A stretch of 6,311 nt of DNA from an uncultured Lachnospira sp. (GCA_934358235.1 CAKRKK010000139.1:1-6311); one strand, 5' to 3'. Positions 1 to 6,311 are shown, numbered from the stretch's first letter. Translations and numbers: made by a program. Notes: a model not told the origin generated them from the sequence alone.

Positions 1-135
1 ACAACTATACTTGTTGACAGAAATGGTAATATTGTAGGTGACCCAATGCTTGGAGGAATTGACAATAAGGATAACTATGATGCCCTTATGAAACAGATTC
101 AATCAGTAATAGAAGCAGACAGAAATACAAAATAA
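1..135 (+). CDS. C-terminal end of a thioredoxin-fold (TlpA/redoxin-like) protein, 5' truncated
   Basis: Frame 1 is open from the first base to a TAA at 133-135, giving 44 residues. The fragment begins TTILVDRNGNIVGDPMLGG, which matches the late part of a TlpA/ResA-type thioredoxin fold. There the strand after the cis-proline reads 'P-T-T-x-L-V-D' and is followed by a 'D-x-x-G-x-I-V-G' turn, and the final helix is the amphipathic stretch around YDALMKQIQSVIEA. The cis-proline and the CxxC active site would lie upstream, outside the window, so redox activity cannot be confirmed. In Firmicutes such proteins are often membrane-anchored or lipoprotein thiol-disulfide oxidoreductases, but no localisation signal is visible here. 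The gene converges on the MATE gene and ends directly at the shared hairpin terminator. An AhpC/redoxin relative is an alternative within the same fold. Confidence 0.72.
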   Translation, partial: TTILVDRNGNIVGDPMLGGIDNKDNYDALMKQIQSVIEADRNTK

Positions 136-179
136 AATATCGTGGGGATTTCGCTTAGTGCGAAATCCTCACGATATTT
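135..179. terminator. Long bidirectional intrinsic terminator between convergent genes
   Basis: The arms at 135-154 and 160-179 form a 20-bp stem with one G-U wobble around a 5-nt loop (155-159). Read on the plus strand, the hairpin starts at the last base of the thioredoxin-like stop codon and is followed by a T-rich stretch (186-190 and beyond). Read on the minus strand, it lies about 22 nt after the MATE stop and is followed by a T-rich run just past the stem (gatattttatttt). It therefore probably ends transcription from both sides. The stem and orientation are seen directly; function is inferred. Confidence 0.85.
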
Positions 180-201
180 ATTACGTTTTTATCATTTTTT
201 A

Positions 202-1578
202 TCAATTCGATGCTTTCCCCTGTTCTGCCAGCTTCATAACTTCCTTCCAGGCTGGAGAGAACAGATAATAACCTATCATTGCAAACATTCCAAAACTGAA
301 GGAAATTGGGAAGCACAGCATTACCCAGGTTCCATCAAAATATTTGCTGATAATATATGCACTTGGAATTCTGACTGCCCAAAGCATAAGAATATTAACA
401 ATAGTAGTATAACGCACCTTTCCAGTTCCATTGACAATAGATATTATACAGTTGAAGATAGCGAAAAACCACTGTGATAACAACATAACAACAATATGTC
501 TGCTTGCATACATCAGTACCATTTCATCTGATGAAAAGAAGCGTATAAGAGGTCTATGTATCATAATGAAGAATAATCCAAAGCTCAGAGTAATTACTCC
601 TGAGCATAATGGTATTCTCCAATGTCCCTCCTTGATTCTATCGTACTTCTTCGCACCATAATTCTGTCCTGAGAATGTAGTGGCAGCCGAAGATAATCCG
701 GTAATTGCTATATTAGAGCAGCCCGTAATTCTTCCTGCTACTGCACCTCCAGCCATAAATATAGCCCCCTGTGAGTTATTAAAGGTCTGTAATGCAACAT
801 GTCCTAATGAATACAATGAATTATTAAGTCCAACTGGAAGACCAATAGCCAGAATATCCTTCATCATTTTTCCCGAGAATCTTCTAGGCAGGAATGTAAA
901 CTGAATCTCTGGAAACATCTTTCTTATATAGGCAATGCTTACAAGCCATGAAATAAACATAGCAATACTTGTAGCTAGTGCTGCACCTGCTACGTCCATA
1001 CCAAAGCCTGCAACAAATACTAAATCAAACACTATATTGGAAATACAGGATACAACAAGAAACCATAATGAAGCCTTGCTATCCCCAAGTCCTCTTAATA
1101 TTCCGGCATTCATATTATAACCAAGATTACCAAGCGTACCTAAGAATACTAACCTCGTATAAATCAGTGCAGCATCCCATACATCCTGCGGAACCTTCAT
1201 AAATTCCAGAATATACGGTGCTGCAAACCAGCCAAGAATTCCAACCGGAATTCCTATAATATATATAAATGTTATTGAGGTTCCACATATTGAAACCACC
1301 TTATCGGATTCCTTTGCACCAGCATATTGCGATATAAGAATGGACACACCAGTTCCTATTCCTAAGAAAACACATAATAATACTTCAACCGGCTGTGAAC
1401 TTGTTCCAACCGCTGCTAAGGATGTATCACCACAATATTTACCTATTACAAGTGCATCGACCGTTGTATATAACTGCTGCAAAACATTTCCTATAATAAT
1501 AGGTATCGCAAATAGTATGATATTTTTCATGATATGACCTGTTGTCATATCAATCTTTCCTTTACGTGAACCTGCCAT
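202..1578 (-). CDS. MATE family efflux transporter (multidrug/Na+ or H+ antiporter type)
   Basis: The 458-residue protein is a polytopic membrane protein with about twelve hydrophobic segments, roughly at 20-46, 59-86, 97-122, 139-160, 168-190, 196-217, 241-262, 274-300, 322-342, 357-382, 392-412 and 418-440. This is the usual MATE length and topology. Family landmarks are the first-helix proline (P26) and aspartate (D41) in QQLYTTVDALVIGK, ISQYAGAK near 82-89, ILRGLGDSK at 160-168, NIVFDLVFV...GFG...GAALAT at 181-203, and SGQNYGAKKYDRIKEG at 303-318 as the second-half counterpart. MATE proteins export cationic drugs, dyes or metabolites using a Na+ or H+ gradient; the substrate here is unknown. 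The ATG at 1578 is chosen because AGGAG lies 6 nt upstream (1585-1589). The gene is downstream of the DUF2130 gene on the same strand (185-nt gap) and converges on the thioredoxin-like gene. The reading frame looks intact. Confidence 0.93.
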   Translation of the reverse strand: MAGSRKGKIDMTTGHIMKNIILFAIPIIIGNVLQQLYTTVDALVIGKYCGDTSLAAVGTSSQPVEVLLCVFLGIGTGVSILISQYAGAKESDKVVSICGTSITFIYIIGIPVGILGWFAAPYILEFMKVPQDVWDAALIYTRLVFLGTLGNLGYNMNAGILRGLGDSKASLWFLVVSCISNIVFDLVFVAGFGMDVAGAALATSIAMFISWLVSIAYIRKMFPEIQFTFLPRRFSGKMMKDILAIGLPVGLNNSLYSLGHVALQTFNNSQGAIFMAGGAVAGRITGCSNIAITGLSSAATTFSGQNYGAKKYDRIKEGHWRIPLCSGVITLSFGLFFIMIHRPLIRFFSSDEMVLMYASRHIVVMLLSQWFFAIFNCIISIVNGTGKVRYTTIVNILMLWAVRIPSAYIISKYFDGTWVMLCFPISFSFGMFAMIGYYLFSPAWKEVMKLAEQGKASN

Positions 1579-1624
1579 AACTTACTCCTTATTATAAACA
1601 ACCCATCTATTTTTGTTATTTATA

Positions 1625-1653
1625 ATAATACTGTAATCAGGCAGCTCTTTCTA
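1625..1653 (-). promoter_or_regulatory. Possible weak sigma-A-type promoter for the MATE gene
   Basis: On the minus strand, TAGAAA (1648-1653) and TATTAT (1625-1630) are separated by 17 nt, matching 4/6 and 5/6 of the sigma-A consensus. Transcription would start near 1618 and leave a leader of about 40 nt containing the AGGAG site. The surrounding 1579-1763 gap is very AT-rich, so chance matches are easy. The rest of that gap shows no conserved riboswitch or T-box elements that I can recognise. Confidence 0.3.
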
Positions 1654-1763
1654 GCGATTTATTGTGCTTAGTACAGAAAAAGTATCCACTTTATATTTAT
1701 TTTGTAACTTTTACTTCATCAGCCTCTTATACAATGTTTTCCTGACTGATTATTGTTGATTCA

Positions 1764-2963
1764 TTATTGTTTTTTCTTTAATTCCTCAAACTTTTCCTGC
1801 ATTGTTAAGTTACCTTTTGTAAGTTTCTTAATACTTACTTCATCTACCTTATTATTGGCTATTCTTAACTGATTGTCAGAACCTAACAGCTCTTTCTTAA
1901 CCTTTTCAAGATGCTGGATTGTCTTATCAATTTCATCAACAGCTTTATCAAAATGAGAATGTGCAATCTCATAATTCCTGCTGAAATCACTCTTGAAATT
2001 CATAAGCTTTTCTTCAAAATTAGAAATATCAATATTCTGATTTCTGACAACTGCAAGCTCCTGCTTATACTCCATGGCATTCATGGCCGCATTCCTGAGT
2101 AAAGTTATAATTGGTATAAAACACTGTGGTCTTACAACATACATCTTTTCATATTTATAAGAAACATCAACAATTCCTGCATTAAACAGCTCATTGTCAC
2201 TTTCCAGCATTGAAACAAGTACCGCATATTCGCAGTTCTTCTGCTTACGGTCCTTATCAAGCTCCTTATAGAAATCCTCATTCTTATGCTTAGTTGCAGT
2301 TTCATCCATTTCATTTTTCATTTCAAACATAATGGATATAAGCTCAACACCATTTTCATCAGTTTCACGGTATATATAATCGCCCTTGCTTCCGCTTCTT
2401 GCGTCATTATCCTTTTCAAAATATGCATTCTTAAAGGCCGTAGCCCTTAACTGGTTAAACTGTATTTCACAATGCTGCTCTAAGGTTTCACCAACCATCT
2501 TCGTAGACATCCTTGTTTTAAGGTCCCTGTAATAAGCAATCAGCTCATCCTTCTGCTCTAAAAGGAGCTTTCCTTTATCCTTTTCCTGTGTCAATTGGCT
2601 CTCTAGCTCTCTTTTTTCATCTTCAACCTTCTTAACAGCCTCCATTACGGCAATTGTTTTTTTATCCTCACTACCATCAAGCTGTGCCTGAAGCTGCACT
2701 GCCCTGTCTGTTGCCTTTTCAAGCTGGCTTTTTAACTTCTGGATTTCTTTATCGTACTCTTTCTGACTCATAAGCTTAATCTCATTTTCCTTAGCTTCCA
2801 GCTCAAGTCTGTGAGTATTTAGCATATGCTCCTTCAGTTCGGATATACGTTTTCCTAGATCCTTTTCGAATTCCTTATCCCTTATCTGCTGTACGATTGA
2901 ACTTAACTCTGTATCGTCTACTGTAAATGCCTGTCCACAATGAGGACACTTTAATTCTGCCAT
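1764..2963 (-). CDS. DUF2130 family protein: CxxC ribbon, coiled coil, PD-(D/E)xK-like core
   Basis: The 399-residue protein is soluble, with no signal peptide or membrane segment. Its N-terminus has a zinc-ribbon-like knuckle, LKCPHCGQAF (C6 and C9), but no second CxxC pair is visible nearby. Residues about 25-150 are highly charged with heptad-like leucines, a long coiled coil. Residues about 155-305 form the conserved DUF2130 core: GETLEQHCEIQFN (157-169), GSKGDYIYRE (191-200), IMFEMKNEMD (211-220), YKELDKDRKQKNCEYAVLVS (232-251) and YVVRPQCFIPIITLLR (275-290). A second helical, charged region follows to the end. The spacing E159/E162 ... D195 ... E214-x-K216 fits a PD-(D/E)xK nuclease fold; that is my reading of the motifs, and the cellular role is not established. 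The ATG is supported by AGGAGG (2970-2975) 6 nt upstream. It follows the rib operon terminator and precedes MATE. Confidence 0.85.
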   Translation of the reverse strand: MAELKCPHCGQAFTVDDTELSSIVQQIRDKEFEKDLGKRISELKEHMLNTHRLELEAKENEIKLMSQKEYDKEIQKLKSQLEKATDRAVQLQAQLDGSEDKKTIAVMEAVKKVEDEKRELESQLTQEKDKGKLLLEQKDELIAYYRDLKTRMSTKMVGETLEQHCEIQFNQLRATAFKNAYFEKDNDARSGSKGDYIYRETDENGVELISIMFEMKNEMDETATKHKNEDFYKELDKDRKQKNCEYAVLVSMLESDNELFNAGIVDVSYKYEKMYVVRPQCFIPIITLLRNAAMNAMEYKQELAVVRNQNIDISNFEEKLMNFKSDFSRNYEIAHSHFDKAVDEIDKTIQHLEKVKKELLGSDNQLRIANNKVDEVSIKKLTKGNLTMQEKFEELKKKQ

Positions 2964-3024
2964 ATAACCCCTCCTGTTTAACTGATATTATTACATATAT
3001 ATTTCCATTGCTGTACTCTAAATT

Positions 3025-3052
3025 ATTATACACCATTCTGTTATATGCACAA
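3025..3052 (-). promoter_or_regulatory. Predicted promoter of the DUF2130 gene
   Basis: A perfect -10 hexamer TATAAT on the minus strand (3025-3030) sits 16 nt from a poor -35 match TTGTGC (3047-3052, 3/6). A start near 3018 would give a leader of about 55 nt ending in the strong AGGAGG site. Its position, just downstream of the rib operon terminator and upstream of a gene with no other visible promoter, supports it. The weak -35 could mean an activator is needed or that basal expression is low. Confidence 0.5.
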
Positions 3053-3064
3053 ATACTAAATAAG

Positions 3065-3091
3065 CTATGAACACTATGAACACTATAAACA
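3065..3091. repeat. Three tandem copies of a 9-bp unit upstream of the DUF2130 promoter
   Basis: The plus strand reads CTATGAACA twice (3065-3073 and 3074-3082) and then CTATAAACA (3083-3091, one change). The array lies between the rib operon terminator (ends 3105 on this side) and the predicted -35 element at 3047-3052, so it covers roughly -50 to -75 relative to the predicted DUF2130 start. That is where activator sites commonly sit. It could equally be slipped-strand microduplication with no function. Confidence 0.7.
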
Positions 3092-3104
3092 AACTGTAAG
3101 CAGA

Positions 3105-3142
3105 CAAAAGAGCGGAATTGTGAGCATAGCACACAATCCCGC
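3105..3142 (-). terminator. Intrinsic terminator at the end of the riboflavin operon
   Basis: On the minus strand an 11-bp GC-containing stem (arms 3132-3142 and 3112-3122, one G-U wobble) closes a 9-nt loop and is followed by a T-rich tail (TCTTTTGT, 3104-3111). It begins 11 nt after the ribH stop codon. The hairpin plus T-tail is the classical rho-independent form and marks the 3' end of the rib transcript, separating it from the DUF2130 gene. Confidence 0.88.
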
Positions 3143-3153
3143 CTATATATCAC

Positions 3154-3630
3154 TTATTCATTATGCATTTCAAGCTCTCTTGAAAGATTTACCATTTCTA
3201 TTGCTCCCTCAGCACATTCAAAGCCTTTATTACCTGCCTTAGTACCTGCACGTTCTATTGCCTGCTCTATTGTATCTGTTGTAAGTACTCCGAACATAAC
3301 AGGTATATCTGAATTTAATGAAACATTGGCTACTCCCTTAGATACCTCTGCACATACATAGTCATAGTGGCTTGTTGCTCCTCTTATAACTGCTCCAAGA
3401 CATATTACTGCATCATACTTTCCGCTCTTTGCCATCTTAGATGCAATAAGTGGAATCTCGAATGCGCCCGGTACCCACGCAAGGTCAATATTATCTTCAC
3501 TAACACCGTGCCTTACAAGACCATCATGTGCGCCACCTATAAGCTTTGATACTATGAATTCATTAAATCGTGCTGCTACAATACCTACTCTTGTTCCATT
3601 GTCTACTAACTTTCCTTCTAATACTCTCAT
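3154..3630 (-). CDS. ribH: 6,7-dimethyl-8-ribityllumazine synthase (riboflavin synthase beta chain)
   Basis: RibH condenses 5-amino-6-ribitylamino-uracil with 3,4-dihydroxy-2-butanone 4-phosphate to give 6,7-dimethyl-8-ribityllumazine, the substrate of RibE. The 158-residue length is normal for the family. The diagnostic motifs are in order: ARFNEFI (20-26, with the substrate-stacking F22), WVPGAFEIP (52-60), [14 protein letters not shown] (79-92, with the catalytic-type H88), [17 protein letters not shown] (113-129, with R127) and [10 protein letters not shown] (131-140). The start at 3630 has AGGAG (3640-3644) 9 nt upstream. In related Firmicutes this enzyme forms a 60-subunit icosahedral shell that can enclose riboflavin synthase; whether it does so here is unknown. 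It is the last gene of the rib operon, 48 nt after ribBA, and is followed at once by the operon terminator. Confidence 0.97.
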   Translation of the reverse strand: MRVLEGKLVDNGTRVGIVAARFNEFIVSKLIGGAHDGLVRHGVSEDNIDLAWVPGAFEIPLIASKMAKSGKYDAVICLGAVIRGATSHYDYVCAEVSKGVANVSLNSDIPVMFGVLTTDTIEQAIERAGTKAGNKGFECAEGAIEMVNLSRELEMHNE

Positions 3631-3678
3631 TACTTTATTCTCCTATTTTGTTTTATTTTTATTTTATAAATATCTGTT

Positions 3679-4872
3679 TTACAACATATGTCCCATTCTT
3701 ATTTTCTTTGTCTTAAGATAAAAGCCATCGTAAGGTGTTGTTTCCATCTTAATTGGAACTCTTTCGCTTATCTGCATACCAAAGTCTGATAGCTGGTATA
3801 CTTTGTCAGGATTATTGGTAAGAAGTCTTAATGTCTTAGCTCCAAGATCCTTTAATATCTGTGCACCTATGTAATACTCTCTCATATCACCCGGAAAACC
3901 AAGCGCTATATTAGCATCAAGTGTATCCATTCCCTGATCCTGAAGGGCATATGCCTTAAGCTTATTTACAAGGCCTATTCCTCTTCCCTCCTGTCTCATA
4001 TAAAGAAGCACTCCCCTACCTTCTTCGTTAATCTGCGTCATGGCTGATGCAAGCTGCTGTCCACAATCACACTTAAGTGAACCAAATGCATCTCCAGTCA
4101 GACACTCAGAATGAACACGACACAACAGGTTATTTCCATCACCTATATCTCCTTTGACAAGTGCTACATGATGTTCACCGTTCAGCTTATTTATATAACA
4201 ATGAGCCATAAACTCTCCATACTTTGTCGGCATTTTAGTTACAGCCACGCATTCCACCAGCTTCTCATTCTTCTTTCGGTACTCCTGCAGGTCTTTTATC
4301 GTGATAAATTTAAGTCCCCATTTTCTTGCAAGCTCTATCAGATCATCCCTTCTCATCATCGTTCCATCATCCTTCATGATTTCACAGCATAATCCACATT
4401 CCTTAAGTCCTGCAATTCTCATAAGGTCAACAGTAGCTTCTGTATGTCCGTTTCTTTCAAGCACTCCATTTTTCTTTGCCACAAGTGGGAAGTTATGCCC
4501 CGGTCTTCTGAAATCCTCCGGTCTTACATCATCGCTTACCACTGCTCTTGTTGTATAGCCTCTTTCCTCAGCCGAAATGCCTGTTGTTGTATTGATGTGA
4601 TCTATTGATACCGTAAATGCTGTTTCATGGTTATCTGTATTATCAGCTACCATCTGTGGAAAATATAGTCTTTTGCTTATTTCCTCACTCATAGGCATAC
4701 ATATAAGTCCCTTGCCATAGGTCGCCATAAAGTTGACATTCTCAGTTGTTGCGTACTGCGCTGCACATATAAAGTCACCCTCATTCTCTCTGTCATCATC
4801 ATCTGTTACTATAATGATTCTGCCTTCTTTTAAATCATTAATTGCCTCTTCTATTGTGTTAAATTCAAACAT
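3679..4872 (-). CDS. ribBA: Bifunctional DHBP synthase / GTP cyclohydrolase II
   Basis: This 397-residue fusion supplies both starting branches of riboflavin synthesis in the cytosol. The N-terminal RibB domain (about 1-200) makes 3,4-dihydroxy-2-butanone 4-phosphate from ribulose 5-phosphate. It carries [10 protein letters not shown] (24-33), the acidic metal/substrate loop, and RPGHNFPL (123-130), [10 protein letters not shown] (141-150, metal-ligand type H142) and [10 protein letters not shown] (163-172). The C-terminal RibA domain (about 205-397) opens the GTP ring. It has [19 protein letters not shown], with zinc-binding cysteines C257, C268 and C270, then [21 protein letters not shown] (from 291) and LLTNNPDK (350-357). 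Both active sites look complete. Length matches the Bacillus-type RibBA (about 398). The start at 4872 has GGGAG (4880-4884) 7 nt upstream. It lies 69 nt after ribE. N126 replaces the usual V/I of the PGH motif, a minor variant. Confidence 0.97.
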   Translation of the reverse strand: MFEFNTIEEAINDLKEGRIIIVTDDDDRENEGDFICAAQYATTENVNFMATYGKGLICMPMSEEISKRLYFPQMVADNTDNHETAFTVSIDHINTTTGISAEERGYTTRAVVSDDVRPEDFRRPGHNFPLVAKKNGVLERNGHTEATVDLMRIAGLKECGLCCEIMKDDGTMMRRDDLIELARKWGLKFITIKDLQEYRKKNEKLVECVAVTKMPTKYGEFMAHCYINKLNGEHHVALVKGDIGDGNNLLCRVHSECLTGDAFGSLKCDCGQQLASAMTQINEEGRGVLLYMRQEGRGIGLVNKLKAYALQDQGMDTLDANIALGFPGDMREYYIGAQILKDLGAKTLRLLTNNPDKVYQLSDFGMQISERVPIKMETTPYDGFYLKTKKIRMGHML

Positions 4873-4941
4873 ATTGCATCTCCCTTCTTAGCTTTATATT
4901 ATGGTGTAGGTGTCATATTTTCCAATATCAAAACATTAAAC

Positions 4942-5607
4942 TTAGAATCCATTCATCATAAGAAATTCCTTCGTCAATACACTACCTTCTTTCTTATGTG
5001 CTCTATTATCATTATTTGCATAAACACCCGAAAGCTTTTCAACATATTTGGCTATTATATCTGTCTCCAGATTTACAATATCCGAAATCCGTCTTTCACT
5101 AAGCGTTGTTGCCATACGCGTATGAGGAATTATTGATACCTCGAAATATTTATCAGTAACTACTGCTACCGTAAGACTTATTCCATCTATTGTTATTGAA
5201 CCCTTTTCAACTATATATCGTAGAATGCTATCATCTGCTTTTATTCTGTACCATACAGCATTGTCATCCTTTCGTATATCAGCTACAATTCCTGTTCCAT
5301 CTATATGTCCGGATACTATATGTCCGCCAAATCTCCCCTCTGCACTCATTGCACGTTCAAGATTAACTCTCATTCCGGCACGAATATTATTTAAAGAGGT
5401 TCTCATAACTGTTTCCGGCATAACATCTGCACTAAAGCTGCCTTTTCCCAGCTCTGTAACCGTAAGACATATTCCATTTACAGCTATACTGTCGCCAACA
5501 TTAGTTTTTTCCAGAACCTTTGATGCTTCTATCACTATTCTTTGTGAAAATGTGTTTCTTTTCACCTCTTTCACATGTCCGATTTCTTCAATGATTCCCG
5601 TAAACAT
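4942..5607 (-). CDS. ribE: Riboflavin synthase, alpha subunit
   Basis: RibE dismutates two 6,7-dimethyl-8-ribityllumazine molecules into riboflavin and the pyrimidinedione that is recycled by RibH. The 221 residues form two homologous lumazine-binding barrels. The N-terminal one runs from the hallmark MFTGIIEEIG (1-10) through GDSIAVNGICLTVT (38-51, including S40 and C47) to FSADVMPETVMRTSL (58-72). The second begins near VNLERAM (81-87) and RFGGHIVSGHIDGTG (92-106, with H101) and repeats the core as GSITIDGISLTV (136-147). A C-terminal helix ends in the family-typical FLMMNGF. The start at 5607 is fixed by the conserved MFTGI, since the upstream ribosome site is weak. It sits 45 nt after ribD and 69 nt before ribBA, the standard order. 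The gene is called ribE or ribC/ribB in different species; the function is clear. Confidence 0.96.
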   Translation of the reverse strand: MFTGIIEEIGHVKEVKRNTFSQRIVIEASKVLEKTNVGDSIAVNGICLTVTELGKGSFSADVMPETVMRTSLNNIRAGMRVNLERAMSAEGRFGGHIVSGHIDGTGIVADIRKDDNAVWYRIKADDSILRYIVEKGSITIDGISLTVAVVTDKYFEVSIIPHTRMATTLSERRISDIVNLETDIIAKYVEKLSGVYANNDNRAHKKEGSVLTKEFLMMNGF

Positions 5608-5610
5608 TTT

Positions 5611-5621
5611 CCACCAGCCTT
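5611..5621 (-). promoter_or_regulatory. Weak ribosome binding site of ribE
   Basis: The minus strand reads AAGGCTGGTGG (5611-5621) followed by AAA and the ATG. It is not a continuous AGGAGG: the GGTGG part ends 3 nt before the start and the AAGG part lies 10 nt before it. Among the fully visible genes of the window this is the poorest match, the others carrying AGGAG, AGGAGG or GGGAG. An out-of-frame ATG at 5622-5624 lies directly next to it. Confidence 0.5.
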
Positions 5622-5652
5622 CATTATTTATTCTTTAATCTATGTTTCAGCT

Positions 5653-6311
5653 TTATATTCCTGTATGATGGATATTTCCTTCTATAAGAATATCCTTGCC
5701 TAATTCTGTAACTGTATAATCATCAAGTGTTATCGCTTCGTCCGGACTGTCAATGCCTGCTCCGGCAACAGCAGATGGTGCAGTTTTTCCTCCAAATATC
5801 TTTGGTGCTATATATACCTGGACTCTCTGTACAAGTCCACTGTTTAACACACTCCAGTTAAGACTGGCACCGCCCTCACATATGCAACTGTCTATTCCTC
5901 TTTGTCCTATAAGCTGCATAAGCTCTGTTATATCAATTTCATTAGTACTGTTTTGAATCTGTAGGATTTCACAGCCTGCTGCCACATACCTGCTTATTCT
6001 TTCATCATCGGTACAGCCTGTTGCAATCCAGGTTGGTATCTGTCTGGCTGTCTTAACAAGCCTGCTATCAAGCGGCGTTCTAAGTCTGGTATCACAGACT
6101 ATTCTTACCGGATTATGAGGCTTCTCTATATCCTGACACCTGCAGTTAAGCATAGGATCATCTTTTATAACTGTATTTACACCTACCATAATTGCTGAAT
6201 ATCTATGTCTGTCCATATGGACACGTTCTCTGGCCTTTTCTCCTGTTATCCACTTAGACAGACCATTGTGTGTGGCTATCTTTCCATCCAGCGTCTGTGC
6301 ATACTTGACTA
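5653..6311 (-). CDS. ribD: Riboflavin biosynthesis protein RibD, reductase domain (5' end outside window)
   Basis: The minus-strand frame is open from the right edge to a TAA at 5653-5655, giving 218 complete codons. The fragment begins VKYAQTLDGKIA, showing that translation runs in from beyond the window; the internal ATG at 6216 is not the start. What is visible is the C-terminal NADPH-dependent reductase domain, which reduces the ribosyl side chain of 5-amino-6-ribosylamino-uracil phosphate to ribityl. Fragment landmarks are TLDGKIA (6-12), SKWITGEKAR (18-27), AIMVGVNTVIKDDPMLNCR (39-57), VRIVCDTRLRTP (68-79) and CEGGASLNW (144-152) with IAPKIFGG (167-174). The N-terminal zinc deaminase domain (HAE and PCxxC motifs) should lie upstream. 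It appears to be the first gene of the rib operon, as in other Firmicutes. A stand-alone reductase is possible but less likely given the context. Confidence 0.94.
   Translation of the reverse strand, partial: VKYAQTLDGKIATHNGLSKWITGEKARERVHMDRHRYSAIMVGVNTVIKDDPMLNCRCQDIEKPHNPVRIVCDTRLRTPLDSRLVKTARQIPTWIATGCTDDERISRYVAAGCEILQIQNSTNEIDITELMQLIGQRGIDSCICEGGASLNWSVLNSGLVQRVQVYIAPKIFGGKTAPSAVAGAGIDSPDEAITLDDYTVTELGKDILIEGNIHHTGI

Noticed and set aside
142..477. Plus-strand open frame of 111 codons opposite the MATE gene
   Set aside because: It starts inside the terminator hairpin, has no ribosome binding site, overlaps the well-supported MATE gene on the other strand and resembles no protein family.
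1679..1750. Candidate terminators after the DUF2130 gene: a 5-bp stem at 1679-1692 and a 7-bp inverted repeat pairing 1744-1750 with 1718-1724
   Set aside because: The first is short and purely A/T-rich apart from one G-C pair. The second has a 19-nt loop and no following T-tract on the minus strand. Neither meets the standard of the two clear terminators in the window.
1579..1763. Possible flavin link of the MATE exporter through an FMN riboswitch, given the nearby rib operon
   Set aside because: The gap upstream of the MATE gene has none of the conserved G-rich FMN-riboswitch blocks, is AT-rich, and is only 185 nt long. The transporter is also separated from the rib genes by a terminator and the DUF2130 gene, so proximity alone does not support a flavin substrate.
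1749..1771. Direct repeat of ATTATTGTT (1749-1757 and 1763-1771) across the DUF2130 stop codon
   Set aside because: It is low-complexity A/T sequence with only two copies and no flanking features of a mobile element or att site, and is likely chance.
2875..3153. Minus-strand open frame of 92 codons across the gap between ribH and the DUF2130 gene
   Set aside because: It runs through the rib terminator tail, the tandem repeat, the promoter and the start of the DUF2130 gene in another frame. Its Val-His-Ser repeats simply reflect the 9-bp DNA repeat.
5225..5638. Plus-strand open frame of 137 codons opposite ribE
   Set aside because: It is an antisense shadow of ribE, with a composition explained by complementing conserved ribE codons, and has no recognisable motif.
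5653..6216. Reading ribD as a complete 187-residue protein starting at the internal ATG at 6216
   Set aside because: The frame stays open to the window edge, and the upstream residues (TLDGKIA, SKWITGEKAR) are conserved parts of the RibD reductase domain, so the gene is truncated by the window and does not start here.

Overview
The window is AT-rich chromosomal DNA that reads like a low-GC Firmicute, most likely a Clostridia/Lachnospiraceae-type gut anaerobe. This rests on three things: strong AGGAG-type ribosome binding sites, A/T-ending codons, and a Firmicute-style riboflavin gene order (ribD-ribE-ribBA-ribH) with a fused ribBA. The genus cannot be fixed from sequence reading alone. Nothing points to a mobile element, a phage, a CRISPR array or RNA genes.

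Layout from left to right. Positions 1-135 (+) hold the last 44 codons of a thioredoxin-fold (TlpA/redoxin-like) protein. A long hairpin at 135-179 separates it from the convergent minus-strand genes and can terminate transcription from both sides. Then, all on the minus strand, come a 12-helix MATE-family exporter (202-1578), a DUF2130-family protein (1764-2963) with an N-terminal CxxC, a long coiled coil and a nuclease-like core, and the riboflavin biosynthesis genes ribH (3154-3630), ribBA (3679-4872), ribE (4942-5607) and the 5'-truncated ribD (5653-6311, running off the right edge). Transcription runs from right to left.

The four rib genes are closely spaced (45, 69 and 48 nt gaps) and end at a clear intrinsic terminator (3105-3142), so they look like one operon. 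Together they encode the steps from GTP to riboflavin that are normally dedicated to this pathway: RibA (GTP ring opening), RibD (deamination and reduction), RibB (four-carbon unit from ribulose 5-phosphate), RibH (lumazine synthesis) and RibE (dismutation to riboflavin). The operon leader, where an FMN riboswitch would be expected, lies beyond the right edge.

Downstream of the rib terminator, the DUF2130 gene has its own predicted promoter and a near-consensus ribosome binding site. A small 9-bp triple tandem repeat lies just upstream of its -35 region. No strong terminator is visible between DUF2130 and the MATE gene, so some co-transcription is possible, although a weak promoter can be drawn for MATE.

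This is mostly an ordinary housekeeping region. The least understood part is the DUF2130 protein, whose residues fit a PD-(D/E)xK nuclease pattern. I see no evidence for a new multi-gene system.
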